This document shows, piece by piece, positions 42,321 through 52,512 of a DNA stretch of 64,000 bases; the stretch's first letter is position 1, and each line of letters opens with the position of its first letter. Origin of the DNA: Ichthyophis bannanicus (Eukaryota > Chordata > Amphibia > Gymnophiona > Ichthyophiidae). Made by a program: the position numbers and the translations under genes. Location of the stretch: NCBI GenBank assembly GCA_033557465.1, contig CM066035.1, positions 906,285,309-906,349,308 of the forward strand, given 5' to 3'. The notes beneath the pieces are model-generated. The model saw only the letters and a program-made list of their open reading frames with translations, did not search any database and was not told the origin of the DNA.

Positions 42321-44595
42321 ACCCCTGATCCTGAGTGAGGAGATCCGGTTGTATCCCCAGAGGGATTGGGCCCTCCACCGCCAGTTGCAGCAGGAGAGGA
42401 AACCACGGCTGCCTGGGCCAGCGAGGGGCCACCAGGATCATGAAGGCTTTGTCTCGGAGAACCTTGAAAAGAGTCCGAGAGACCAGCGGGATGGGAGGGA
42501 AAGCGTACAGAAGGCTCCCCGACCACGAGATCAGAAAGGCGTCCGCCGCAACCCGAAGGGGGTGTGGCTGACGAGAGCAGAAGCGAGGAAGCTGCCGGTT
42601 GTGAGGACTGGCAAAGAGATCCACCGTGGGGAGACCCCACTTGAGGAAGAGCTTCTGAACTACCAAGGGATCCAGACGCCACTCGTGCGGCTGGAGGACC
42701 CTGCTGAGTTTGTCTGCAAGGCAATTTTCTTGGCCCGGGAGATAAACTGCCCTGAGGAGAATGCCGTGACTGACGGCCCAAGAGCAGAGCTTCTGTGCCT
42801 CCCGGCAGAGGAGGAAGGAGCCCGTGCCCCCCTGCTTGTTCACGTAGAACATGGCAACTTGATTGTCCGTCTGGACAAGGACGGACTGTTGGGAAGTCAG
42901 GTGGGAGAAGGCCTTGAGAGCGAGGCGGATCGCCCTGAGCTCCAGGAAGTTGATCTGCTGAGCAGACTCCCACGTGGTCCAGAGGCCCTGAGTACGTGCC
43001 TCTTGGCAATGTGCTCCCCAGCCCAGGAGGGATGCATCGGTGGTCAGCACCCGGGTCGGCTGAGGTGACTGGAAAGGCATTCCGAATATCAGGTTCGGCT
43101 GCCGGAGCCACCACCGGAGAGACGAGAGCAGCGGCTCGGAGACGCGCACTAGGTCTGCCAGGCCGCCTGTGGCTTGTCGCCACTGCTGGCGGAGACACCA
43201 TTGAGCAGACCGCATGTTCAGGCGGGCATTGGGGGTCACATGGACGGTGGAAGCCATATGGCCAAGCAGTCTCAGGAAGCGCCTGGCGGAGACCAGGGGC
43301 TGGCTGCGAAAGCGGTCGGCTAGGTCCATGAGCCGTTGAGCCCTGTCGAGCGGTAGGTACGCTCGTGCCCGAGGAGTGTGCAGCCTTGCGCCGATGAACT
43401 CGAGATCCTGTGAGGGGAGCAAAGTGGACTTTGCGAAGTTTATGACAAAGCCCAAGTGCTGCAGCAGAGTCACCGTGCGGCACGTGGCGTTGGTGACCTC
43501 CTGAGCGGACGCTGCTCTGATGAGCCAGTCGTCGAGGTACGGAAAGACATAGAGGCCGTGAAGCCGGAGATGGGCCGCCACGACCGCGAGACATTTTGTG
43601 AAGACTCGCGGTGCGGAGGACAGGCCAAAGGGCAGTACCCTGTACTGGTAATGATTTCCTGCCACCACAAACCTTAGGTATTGGCGGTGGCTTGGGTGGA
43701 TGAGGATGTGCGTGTAGGCATCCTTTAGATCCAAGGAGCATAGCCAATCTCCCTGCTGGAGGTAGGGCAGAAGGATTCCAAGGGTAAGCATTTTGAACTT
43801 CTCCCGCATCAGGAACTTGTTGAGGTTGCGCAAGTCCAGGATGGGTCTGAGGCCCCCTGTTCTCTTTGGTATCAGAAAATACCTTGAATAAAAACCTTGA
43901 CCTCTCAGGTGGTGGGGCACCGGTTCCACCGCCTGTTCCTGCAGAAGACTTGCTAACTCCTGAAGGAGCAACTCCCTGTGCAGAGGGGGGCGCGAAGGTT
44001 CTCCCGGAAAATAGGAGGGAGGGACCTGATGGAAGTGGAGAAGGTAGCCCTCTCGCACGACCTGAAGCACCCAGGCATCTGCGGTGATGCTGGACCACCT
44101 GTGGGCGAAGTGAACCAGCCGGCCTCCGGTGCTGGGAGGGACCAGCGGGGGGGGAGAGGCTATGCTGAGCGAGTCAAAAACCCCCTCCCTGCTGAGCAGG
44201 GGCTGGTGGTGCAGGCTTGGGGGCTTGCTGCCTACGGGACCCGTTACCCCGTCCCTTGGCCTGCTGGCCCTGTTGGGGAGCTGCAGGGGCCTGATAATGG
44301 GGGTACTGTTTGTAGGCAGCCGCCTTCCTCGGGTAAAAGGACTTTTTTCCCGAGCCCTTCTTTTTCTGGGAAGGGGCGGAGGTCTTCCTAGAAAGCCTGG
44401 TCCTGGTGAGAGTCTCAGTCTCAATTTGTGCAGCCTTTTCCGCCATGGGCTTGCCAAAGAGGTTTTCGCCTCGGCAGGGGACATCGACCAACTTGTCCTG
44501 TACCCAGGGCTCAAGGTACGACGACTGAAGCCAAGCCTGTCGGCGGGCACCGATGCCGGCTGCGGCCACTCTAGCCGAGGCCTCAAAGCCATCAT
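42262..44595 (-). CDS. DIRS copy C pol: reverse transcriptase, RNase H, methyltransferase-like
   Basis: 777 codons, overlapping gag by 422 bases in another frame. RT: PILDLRNLNKFL, LCSLDLKDAYTHILIHPSHR, RVLPFGLSSAPRVFTK and VFPYLDDWLIRA (catalytic YLDD). RNase H: VLTTDASLLGWGAHC, NFLELRAIRLALK, VLVQTDNQVAMFYVNK and ENCLADKLSRV, a full D-E-D-D set. The C-terminal 130 residues (VDLFASPHNRQLPRF, ADAFLISWSG, AFPPIPLVSRTLFKV and LVAPRWPRQPWFP) match the adenine-methyltransferase-like region known in DIRS pol. Expression downstream of gag must use an internal start or frameshift; no slippery site was identified. Confidence 0.92.
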   Translation of the reverse strand: MMALRPRLEWPQPASVPADRLGFSRRTLSPGYRTSWSMSPAEAKTSLASPWRKRLHKLRLRLSPGPGFLGRPPPLPRKRRAREKSPFTRGRRLPTNSTPIIRPLQLPNRASRPRDGVTGPVGSKPPSLHHQPLLSREGVFDSLSIASPPPLVPPSTGGRLVHFAHRWSSITADAWVLQVVREGYLLHFHQVPPSYFPGEPSRPPLHRELLLQELASLLQEQAVEPVPHHLRGQGFYSRYFLIPKRTGGLRPILDLRNLNKFLMREKFKMLTLGILLPYLQQGDWLCSLDLKDAYTHILIHPSHRQYLRFVVAGNHYQYRVLPFGLSSAPRVFTKCLAVVAAHLRLHGLYVFPYLDDWLIRAASAQEVTNATCRTVTLLQHLGFVINFAKSTLLPSQDLEFIGARLHTPRARAYLPLDRAQRLMDLADRFRSQPLVSARRFLRLLGHMASTVHVTPNARLNMRSAQWCLRQQWRQATGGLADLVRVSEPLLSSLRWWLRQPNLIFGMPFQSPQPTRVLTTDASLLGWGAHCQEARTQGLWTTWESAQQINFLELRAIRLALKAFSHLTSQQSVLVQTDNQVAMFYVNKQGGTGSFLLCREAQKLCSWAVSHGILLRAVYLPGQENCLADKLSRVLQPHEWRLDPLVVQKLFLKWGLPTVDLFASPHNRQLPRFCSRQPHPLRVAADAFLISWSGSLLYAFPPIPLVSRTLFKVLRDKAFMILVAPRWPRQPWFPLLLQLAVEGPIPLGIQPDLLTQDQGSLLHPNLRSLNLMAWLLRG

Positions 44596-46096
44596 AGGCT
44601 GCTCGGGACATGAACTTTGAGCATTCCCGAATGCCCGTGGACAAGGCTAGGAACCTCCGCAAAGGCTCCTCGGAGAGACCAGCGGAAAATCCGGCTAGCT
44701 CTTTAGCCAGATCCCGGAGATACATGCCCATGTAGAGCTGGTAAGTCTGGACACGACATGCGAGCATAGAGCCCTGGAAGCACTTCTTGCCAAGGCCATC
44801 CAGGTTACGGGCCTCCCTTCCAGGAGGCACCGAGGAGTGCATCTTCTGGCTCTTAAGACGATGCATGGCCGATTCCACTACCATGGAATGGTGTGGCAGC
44901 TGTGCCTTCTGAAAGCCAGGGCTCTTGCGGACCCGATAGATAGAATCGACCCGCTTGCTCAGGACCGGCGAGGAGGCCGGACTCTCCCACATGCGGAAGA
45001 GTAGTCGTTCCAGCATAGGAGGAACCGGCACAGTAAAGTGCTCCCTCGCGGGAGAGTCATACTGGAGGGCGTCGAGCTCTTCGGCTCGAGGCTCCTCCTC
45101 GGGATCCGCAGGGAAGGCCAAAGCCTTGGCCATATCCCTAACGAAGTCCGAGAACCGGGCATCCTCCGGGGGGGACTGCTTCCGAGGCTCGGACCCCGGT
45201 GAGTCCGATGGGACACACCGAGTCCGGAAAGAATCAGGTGACTCTTCCTCCTCAGACTCCCAGACCGACTCCGACGAGGACTCGGTGGGGTCGGCCCGGG
45301 CAGGGTGCGGCGCCAGCCGCCCCGACGTCGAGGGAGTCGGCGTCGGCGACCTCGGTCCCGAACGGGAGGCCGAGGGTGACCTCGACCGAGGATCGACTCG
45401 AGTTCTCATTGACTCGAGGATCGGCTCGGTCTCCGGGGTCGACTTGGACGTCGACGTCCCGGCGGTCGGGGCAGCGGCGCCAGCGAGGCCAGCGAGCAGT
45501 GCCCGCTGCTGGTCCATGAAGGCAGACAGTCTGCTCTCCAAGGCCGTCAACCTGAGTCCGAGCTCAGGTGACCCAGCAGTCCCCGACCCGGGCCCCGACG
45601 GCGTCGGGCCCGACGTCGGCTGTCGCGGAGGCGAGTCCAGAAGGACTACAGGACTTACCCGGGCAGGCATCTCCGACTCCAGGCGAGGTCGCTTCGGGAG
45701 ATGTTCCTTCTCCAAGGACCCGGGGCGGCTGTCGGGGCTATGCGACCTGGCCCTCGCGGAGCCAGGAGCGTCCACCGACGCCGCCCTCGCGGGTTTTTCC
45801 TTCCGACGATGGTCCCCGGAGGGAGAACCCCGGTCGGAGGAGCTCCGGCGACGGTCCGAGCTGGAGCCCTTTGACACGGAGGCCTCCGACGAGGTCCGGG
45901 TACGGCTGGGGTCAGCGAAGATTCTCTCGCGCTGATGCCGCCGACTTCTCAACGCCTTCGAGGACAGTTTGCTGCAGGGCCCACAGATCAGTTCCTCATG
46001 ATCCGGGCCCAAGCAGCGGAGGCAAAAGTCGTGTGTGTCGGTTAGTGACATATTTCGGTCACACCGACCACACCGCTTAAAGCCACTGGCAGCCAT
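44174..46096 (-). CDS. DIRS copy C gag
   Basis: 640 codons, ATG at 46096. The N-terminus MAASGFKRCGRCDRNMSLTD has CGRC paired with CLRCLGPDH (a zinc-finger-like cysteine set). Residues 60-330 are a serine/proline/arginine-rich tract encoded by GC-rich gtcgac-like words. The central acidic DFVRDMAKALAFPADPE is followed by PGFQKAQLPHHSMVVES and PCRGENLFGKPMAE. The C-terminus is lysine-rich, then glutamine/proline-rich (APAAPQQGQQ). It should bind and package element RNA. The leader between 46097 and the terminal repeat is about 240 bases. Confidence 0.9.
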   Translation of the reverse strand: MAASGFKRCGRCDRNMSLTDTHDFCLRCLGPDHEELICGPCSKLSSKALRSRRHQRERIFADPSRTRTSSEASVSKGSSSDRRRSSSDRGSPSGDHRRKEKPARAASVDAPGSARARSHSPDSRPGSLEKEHLPKRPRLESEMPARVSPVVLLDSPPRQPTSGPTPSGPGSGTAGSPELGLRLTALESRLSAFMDQQRALLAGLAGAAAPTAGTSTSKSTPETEPILESMRTRVDPRSRSPSASRSGPRSPTPTPSTSGRLAPHPARADPTESSSESVWESEEEESPDSFRTRCVPSDSPGSEPRKQSPPEDARFSDFVRDMAKALAFPADPEEEPRAEELDALQYDSPAREHFTVPVPPMLERLLFRMWESPASSPVLSKRVDSIYRVRKSPGFQKAQLPHHSMVVESAMHRLKSQKMHSSVPPGREARNLDGLGKKCFQGSMLACRVQTYQLYMGMYLRDLAKELAGFSAGLSEEPLRRFLALSTGIRECSKFMSRAAYDGFEASARVAAAGIGARRQAWLQSSYLEPWVQDKLVDVPCRGENLFGKPMAEKAAQIETETLTRTRLSRKTSAPSQKKKGSGKKSFYPRKAAAYKQYPHYQAPAAPQQGQQAKGRGNGSRRQQAPKPAPPAPAQQGGGF

Positions 46097-46334
46097 CGGG
46101 GGAAAAAGGGCCCCTGCGAGGTCAAAGGACCGGGCTGCCAGGGAAAACGAAAATGAAAGCTGACTAAGTCAGAAAAACCGAAAAAACGCTAGAGGACTCG
46201 AGACCGGCGTCGCGAGTCCGGGCGGGAAAACGATCGGCGTCGAACCGAAAGAAAAAAGTATAAAAGAAAGAGGAAAATCAACTTTTTCGCGGGGACAAGA
46301 CGGGGACGTCTGCAGGGCTCCGCGGAAAAAAGAA

Positions 46335-46498
46335 GACTGGCTAAGATGGCACCTTCGGGCGGGAAGACGACCGCGCATGCGCGCTGCAATTCCCAAAGGC
46401 TTTCTTTGAAAGCTGGGGAAAATTGCTCCGCGAGGGCTCCGTCGGCGCCGACGTCACCCATAAGTGAGGACTGACTTCCTGCTTGGTCCTGGAGAAAG
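46335..46498 (-). repeat. DIRS copy C 5' inverted terminal repeat
   Basis: Complement of 40719-40903. It ends gcttggtcctggagaaag at the CR1 junction and carries the cgcatgcgcg and GTCGGCGCCGAC palindromes. Confidence 0.9.
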
Positions 46499-46690
46499 AG
46501 TAGTTGCTGCATGGAATAGTCTCCCAGTGAAGGTGGTAGAGGACAGTATCTGAATTCAAAGAAGCATGGGACAAACACAGAGGATCTCTAAAGGAAAACG
46601 GGGACTGTTATAGTGGTTGATATGGAAGGGCAGACTAGATATGACGGCAGAAAAAGACCACATGGCCTGTTTCTGTGTAACAGTGAGATA

Positions 46691-47089
46691 GTGAGAGAGT
46701 TCACAGTCGTAGGCTTGCTGGGATATGTCTATATGTTCCCTTCAGAGTTTACCACTCAGTGATTCTCAGATGTGCTTTCTTTGGTCTCTGATCACTTCAG
46801 ACTCTCCTATGATGTAACAGGAGGGCAGCAGTGGACTCCCTATGACAGGAGGGATACTGGGTCCTCCTTTATTCTGTCAACTGGCTATGCAGGACAAGTC
46901 AGAACAGGAGCATTTCTTTTTGTCATGTTCAGGATTTTTCCTATGCTGGAACCACTAGGATGGCTGGTCGCTCCTTCCAAAAACTATTTTGTTCCTTCCC
47001 AGCCTGTGGAATATATGGGAGGTTCTGAGTTTCCAGATCTTCCTTTCCCATGTCCGCCTCGAGCACTGTTCTTTGAGGACTCTGAGATC
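46691..47089. other. Unassigned intronic sequence
   Basis: No ORF or repeat recognised between the CR1 tail and the L2c leader. Confidence 0.4.
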
Positions 47090-47132
47090 TAAGATGGTGG
47101 CAGTGGATGCAGTACCTTTTGCAAGAGTGCTC

Positions 47133-47349
47133 TCCCAGGAGGGATCGAGCTACAGCAGCAGCCAGACCTCCCCTCCTGCATCCACCGCCCAATCGGGGTG
47201 CTCTTGCCGCTTTAAAAGAAGGTGCAAGCTTCGGGGAAGCCCTTTCCACCGCCACGTGCTTTCCCAGGAGGGATCGAGCTACAGCAGCAGCCAGACCTTC
47301 CCTCCTGCATCCACCGCTCAATCGGAGCGCTCTTGCCGCTTTAAAAGAG
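47133..47349 (+). promoter_or_regulatory. Two tandem 5' units of L2c, possible promoter monomers
   Basis: Units 47133-47223 and 47258-47349 share ggagggatcgagctacagca, cctgcatccaccgc and ctcttgccgctttaaaagag, separated by a less similar spacer. Unit period is about 125 bases. Repeated 5' monomers act as promoters in some LINEs; here that role is inference. Confidence 0.5.
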
Positions 47350-47924
47350 AGGCTCCAACAGGTGCGCCCGCGTCCGAGGGCCTCGCCAGAGGGCCCTTGT
47401 GTGTGACCCTTAGGCGGGGACCGCACGCTGAAGGAACAGTCCTAGATCACCAGAGAATTCCGAGGAACAGAACAGTAACACACGACAGCAAAACGCAAGT
47501 AATATTAAACCTGATACTTGTATTTGCCTAGTTTGAGGAGTAAGTGCCTGTGTTTAAATATTCTGAAGTGTTGGTGCCCATATCTACCTGCTTTGAGGTG
47601 TAAGTGCCTGTATTTACCTGAGTTAAAAAGTGTACGACCCTGACCACACACAACAAGGTAAACACCTAAACTGGCCCTATCTAGCCTTTTCACAATTGCT
47701 CTCTACCTCCTCTATATAGGCCAAAGCAGCATTACAGACTTATCTACCAGCCACAACCAAATACCAATTCTCCTGAATCACAGGAAGAGATGGTCAAATA
47801 CCCCCCTTCCACAAACCAGAGGAAGCCACTCGCACAACTCACCACCACCTATTACAAATTGCACTACAACACAAAAAGAAAGCAAAACATGCTGAGAACC
47901 CCCTCCCCCAACTACTGAGATGTG

Positions 47925-50745
47925 CGCTCATAAATGCCCGCTCTATACCCAAGAAATGGCCCGTTGTATCCGACATGATAGCCCATCATGACCTGGACAT
48001 ACTCCTGGTCACAGAGACATGGCTCTCCAGTGACGATAATGTCCTCCTCAACCAACTCCTGCCTGCCAATTTCTCCATCCATACATGCCACAGGAATGGA
48101 AAAGGCGGAGGAGTACTTGCCATCACCAAAACAGACCTCCAGTTTCACCCATGCAACCCAACCAGCACATCTCTCCTCGACTCCCTCACAATAACAAAAC
48201 AAGCGCTGCTCTATCACCCTCCTATACAGGGCTCCATCAGCAGACCCAGATGCTCTATCAACAATAACTGACCTCGCCTCCAATACCCAAAACCCATACA
48301 CACAAAACTGGGTTTTAGGAGATTTCAATCTACCCTCCCTTCAAGATTCTCACGCATCAGCTTTCCTTGAAGCCCTTGATAAACTAGGACAAACAACTGA
48401 TCAAGGAACCGACCAATGACAAAGGAGGCATACTGGACCTGATATTTGCTCCCCAGACAACTATCATCCCATCCAACACTACTGAGCTGTCCATTATGGC
48501 AGTCCCCTGGTCAGACCACAAGCTGATCACTTTCCAAATACCCTTGCCCAACGGCAATCAGAAGGAAGCAAGAAGACTGAGCGATCCCTCTAAAGCACCA
48601 CCACGAAGATTCCAAGCCTTCAACAGAGACCTGATTCTTAGCACAACCCACCCACTACTCACATCTTCTGCTCACGACCCTGAGGATCTCGTTTCCAACT
48701 GGAATAAGACCCTCAGTTCAATGGCGCTCCTTCCACCACCAAATAAGCCTCCAGCAAAGCGAGCATCTACACTCTGGTACTCCGCAGAACTAAAAACTTC
48801 ACTCTCCTACCTAAGAAAGCTTGAACGACGATGGCGCCGCTCACACTCGGCAGATGATCAAAGAGCTTATAATGAGCACCTAGCAGTACAATCGAGAAGC
48901 AGTAACAACGAACATGAGACAATTCCACACAGATACGCTAAATCATTCACTGAACAAGCTGCACGACCTCTTCGCTCTCGTTAACAACCTAATGAAGGAA
49001 CCATCCGCAGTCCAACCAGTCGAGATCCACCCACAAGAATTCGCAGGATTACTTACAGTCCAAGTTATGTAAGACTAACAAGGTCTCATCACCGAGAGCC
49101 TCACTCGAGCCCAGCCACAAGACACCACTCACCATTTTCTCCACACCAACCAAGCAGCATATTGAAGACACCATTGCTGCAATTAACATGATCACTGCTC
49201 AATCCGACCCCTGCCCTGCATTCTGGATTAAAGAACTACGTTCCCACTGGAGCCCTTTCATAGCCAGGCTCATGGACCGATCCTTTGCAACAGGCACATT
49301 TCCGCAATCCCTCAAGCAGACATCCATAAGACCGCTGCTGAAGAACAGCAAGCTGGACCCCCAGAAGGTCGACTCATACAGACCGATATCAAGCATACCC
49401 CTATTAGCGAAAGTAATCGAAAAGGAAGTTCAATGCCAAATTCAAGACCACATAGATGCTTCTGCACCACTGGACCCATGCCAACACGGCTTCAGAGAGG
49501 CCCACGGGGTTGAAACACTACTCACCACACTCTTCAGCAGCATAACTGCAGGAATAGACAACATCTGGCAAAGGATTTGCCCTCATCTTCTTGGACATTG
49601 CGGCAGCGTTCGATTCAGTAAGCTATGAGCTGCTCCTTGAGCGCCTTAAAGAGAAGGGGATCACAGACAAAGCACTAGACTGGTGCAAGTCCTACCTCTC
49701 TGACAGATGGCAGCATGTATGATCAGGGTCCACATCATCAGAGCCTTTCCACCTAAAGCAAGGTGTCCCGCAGGGATCCTCCCTCTCTGCCTTGATGTTT
49801 AACATCTACATGCAGCCCATCTGCAACCTGATCCATTCATTCGGTGTCAATTGCCTGATATATGCGGACGACGTACTGCTATACATGCCGTTCTCGACCG
49901 AAAACCCAGACCTCTCCCTGCTGACAAACTGCTTTAATGCAGTATCCAACTGGCTACAAACCCAAAACCTCCGAATTCAGCATAAGAAAAACAGAGGTCC
50001 TATTCATTACCAGGGATCAAAACTTCTCCACACCACCCTCTCTAAAAGTTGACGAAGAACTACAGTCCAAATCCACGATCAGGTACCTCGGAGTCACACT
50101 AGATCAGCGCCTCGACATGAAGACGCATATAGGCAACACGGTGAGAGCGGTGTATCACAAGATCCGTTCTCTCAGGCACCTAAGATCCTTGCTAACACCA
50201 GACGACTTCAGAACAGTCTATCAAGCACTAATCATACCGCATCTGGACTACGCAAACTCTATCCTGCAAGGACTCCCTCAAACCACACTGAACCCCCTAC
50301 AACTGGCGATGAATGCTGCGGCAAGAGTCCTCCATGGAGCTTCCAGGAAAGACCATGTGACCCCCATCCTGAAGCACCTACACTGGCTCCCAATACGCGC
50401 CAGACTCACTTACAAAATCTTACTGCTAACATTCAAGGCTGTCAACGGGCTCTCAGCGACCTCACTATCAGAGCTGATCCAGCCCACACCCCTCAATAGG
50501 TCCAGAAGATCTACCGCACTTCATATGCTGATGGTCCCTAAAGCAATAACCCAATGTACACGTTCAACCATGAACAGGGCCTTCAAATTCTGCGCACCAA
50601 GATGCTGGAATGCCCTACCCCCCAGCATACGAGCGATCCCAAATCTCTCACAGTTCAGAAAGTCTTTGAAGCACCATCTCTTCCTCCAGCATTACCCCCT
50701 AGACAGCACCTCAATAGCCTCACCCACCACTCAGCCGACTTAGTT
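47925..50745 (+). pseudogene. L2c endonuclease-reverse transcriptase
   Basis: Endonuclease: NARSIPKKWPVVSDMIAHHD, LDILLVTETWLSSDDN and LGDFNLPSLQDSH, with the SDH box near 48510 (AVPWSDHKLITF). RT: SYRPISSIPLLAKVIEKEV, PCQHGFREAHGVETLLTTL, the Asp block near 49590 out of frame (FLDIAAAFDS), GVPQGSSLSALMFNIYMQPI and LIYADDVLLYM. Then YLGVTLDQRLDMKTHI, PHLDYANSILQGLPQTTL and LHWLPIRARLTYKIL. Frame changes near 48265, 49605, 49720 and 49960 and several stops make it inactive. Confidence 0.85.
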
Positions 50746-50962
50746 TGGTAAGACCTACCTCACAACCAACCACGACTATATCCAGCGAGATGTCACCAAT
50801 CTGCCACATAGATGTACATAGTTGACCCCTTGTTATCCAAGTTTCTGCACCTTGTTCAATGTAAACACAAATCAGCTAATGAGATGTGTAAGTTGTTGTT
50901 TGTAAACCGCGCTGAAGCCAAATAGCACGGTATAGAAGAAACTGTAATAAATAAATAAAATA

Positions 50963-51990
50963 TGTACCTCATTTTTCTCTATCATGTGATTTCCATGCAT
51001 GCCGAGTTGTAATGCTCTTCTGTCTCTTTAGGGAATCTAGTAGTTCATGGGCAAATGGCTCTCCCCAGATCCTTGTAGATTAAAAGGGGACTATCCTTTG
51101 CTGGGAAGGTTGATGATATAACAGTGGCCCTAGTAAGGAAGGGGAGAAAGCAGGGATAAAATGTGGCCTTAGCTAGGCTAAGCACAGTCAGCTATCTGTG
51201 TTCTGGCAGTCTTGGATGTTCACCCAAGGTAAGGCAATTCAGGAGACTTCAATCTGTGCAACATAATCAATGGGCATATGCAGGAAACCCTTCTATCCCT
51301 CAGCTACTAGTGGGGGGAGGGGGGGGAGTAAACCAACCCTGGGCTAGGACAGAATTTTCCCCTGTATATTTCTAGCTACAACTCAGCAAGCATCATCAAG
51401 GTGCAGTAGAAACACCTTTTTGAACCAACATTCTTGGCACCCAAAAATAAGAACTGGAAGAAGCATTCTTTGCCGTACTAGAGGTCAGATGGGAGATTCT
51501 CCTAGGTATTTTGACAGATTTAAGAACTTGCTCCTGTTGTGATTCAACCAAAGACAAATGCATATAGGGAATTGCCTTCATTTTCCCCTCAGTCAATCAA
51601 AGAGCTCTTTCTTAGGTGGTCTTTTTTCATTCCGTTCTATGATCTTGGCCATTGAGAGCTTTAGTCATCATAGAGATTCTTCTCAGTGCCAATATCTGCA
51701 ACTTTTAACTGGTGCCAGGAGTACAGCTTTATAGAAGAGACTATGATTTCCCTTTAGGGTCCAACTCCTTCAATCTGATTCTTTCGAGAAGACTGGGATA
51801 GCAGCATAACCTTCCCATCTCATAGAACACAGTTTCAGTTTGTTTCAATGGACATGGACAAAGGAGCTCCCTAGTTACTCTTTTTAAGTATCTTCTCAGG
51901 GTAGCACAGCATACAAGACCCCTATCAGTATCAGGGGCTACATGCTGAAATGTTTTTGTTTCTTCACATCAGTTCTTTTACAGTTTTTAC
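50963..51990. other. Unassigned intronic sequence
   Basis: No convincing ORF, RNA or element ends. A G-run lies near 51310. Confidence 0.4.
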
Positions 51991-52512
51991 ACATAACTGT
52001 CCCCTGACTCAACATCTTTCTTTTCCATGTGGAGTCCCCACAGGGCTCTATTCTCTCCCCATCACTCTAACATTTTTCTTCTCCCATACAAGACCATGAT
52101 GCCAGTGACTACTACTACACGGATGACAATTTGTTGGTTCATTACTCTTCCTCCCTTTCGGCTGATCTTGCATCATTTAACATTTGCTTGAATGTTGTAG
52201 CCTACTGGTTATACACATATGGCCTCCAACTCAACCCTTCCAAATCTCAAGCATTGTGGGTCACAGGACATTTTTCCCCTCCGACTGTTAGCTCTTAAAT
52301 TGCAGGCGGCTGATCCCACTAGTTCAATCACTCACATATTTGGGAGTTATTATTGACATACAGTACATCTCACGTTTGAATTTCAGGTCGCTGCCACAGT
52401 TCGTTGGCATTTTATGCACTTCATCATATTCGTTCCGTCAAGCCATATCTTTCCAGTTCTGCCCTTCATTCTTTTACATACATTAGTAATATCATGGTTT
52501 GATTATTGTAAT

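Larger units (their letters stand above)
40719..46498 (-). mobile_element. DIRS copy C, apparently intact (5,780 bases)
   Basis: Minus-strand element with gag (44174-46096), pol (42262-44595) and tyrosine recombinase (from 41225), all open. It has inverted terminal repeats (40719-40903 and 46335-46498) and a perfect internal complementary region (40991-41088). It is inserted in CR1 without target duplication; the flanks share AAAG (40715-40718 and 46495-46498). Intact ORFs and exact complementarity of the internal region to both ends point to recent insertion. Confidence 0.93.
37083..46690 (+). mobile_element. CR1-clade LINE, 5' truncated, split by hAT-1 and DIRS copy C
   Basis: Three CR1 segments (37083-39299, 40548-40718, 46499-46690) form one plus-strand element. 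The first joins the second across hAT-1 at an exact 8-base duplication. The second joins the third across DIRS C within the FFTES/WNSLPV C-terminal block. The 3' end near 46640-46690 has the gaccacatggcctgtttctgt segment, as in CR1-like tails. Confidence 0.8.
47090..50962 (+). mobile_element. L2-clade LINE (L2c) with tandem 5' units
   Basis: Plus strand. A 5' region with two tandem units (47133-47349), a leader to about 47920, an endonuclease (47925-48500), RT (48560-50745), then a 3' UTR ending gtaaaccgcgctgaagc, a tagaagaa segment and aataaataaataaa. Near full length but degenerate. Confidence 0.8.

Noticed and set aside
42321..44098. Upstream 600 codons of the recombinase frame
   Set aside because: Out-of-frame reading of pol; no domain, and copy A does not conserve it.
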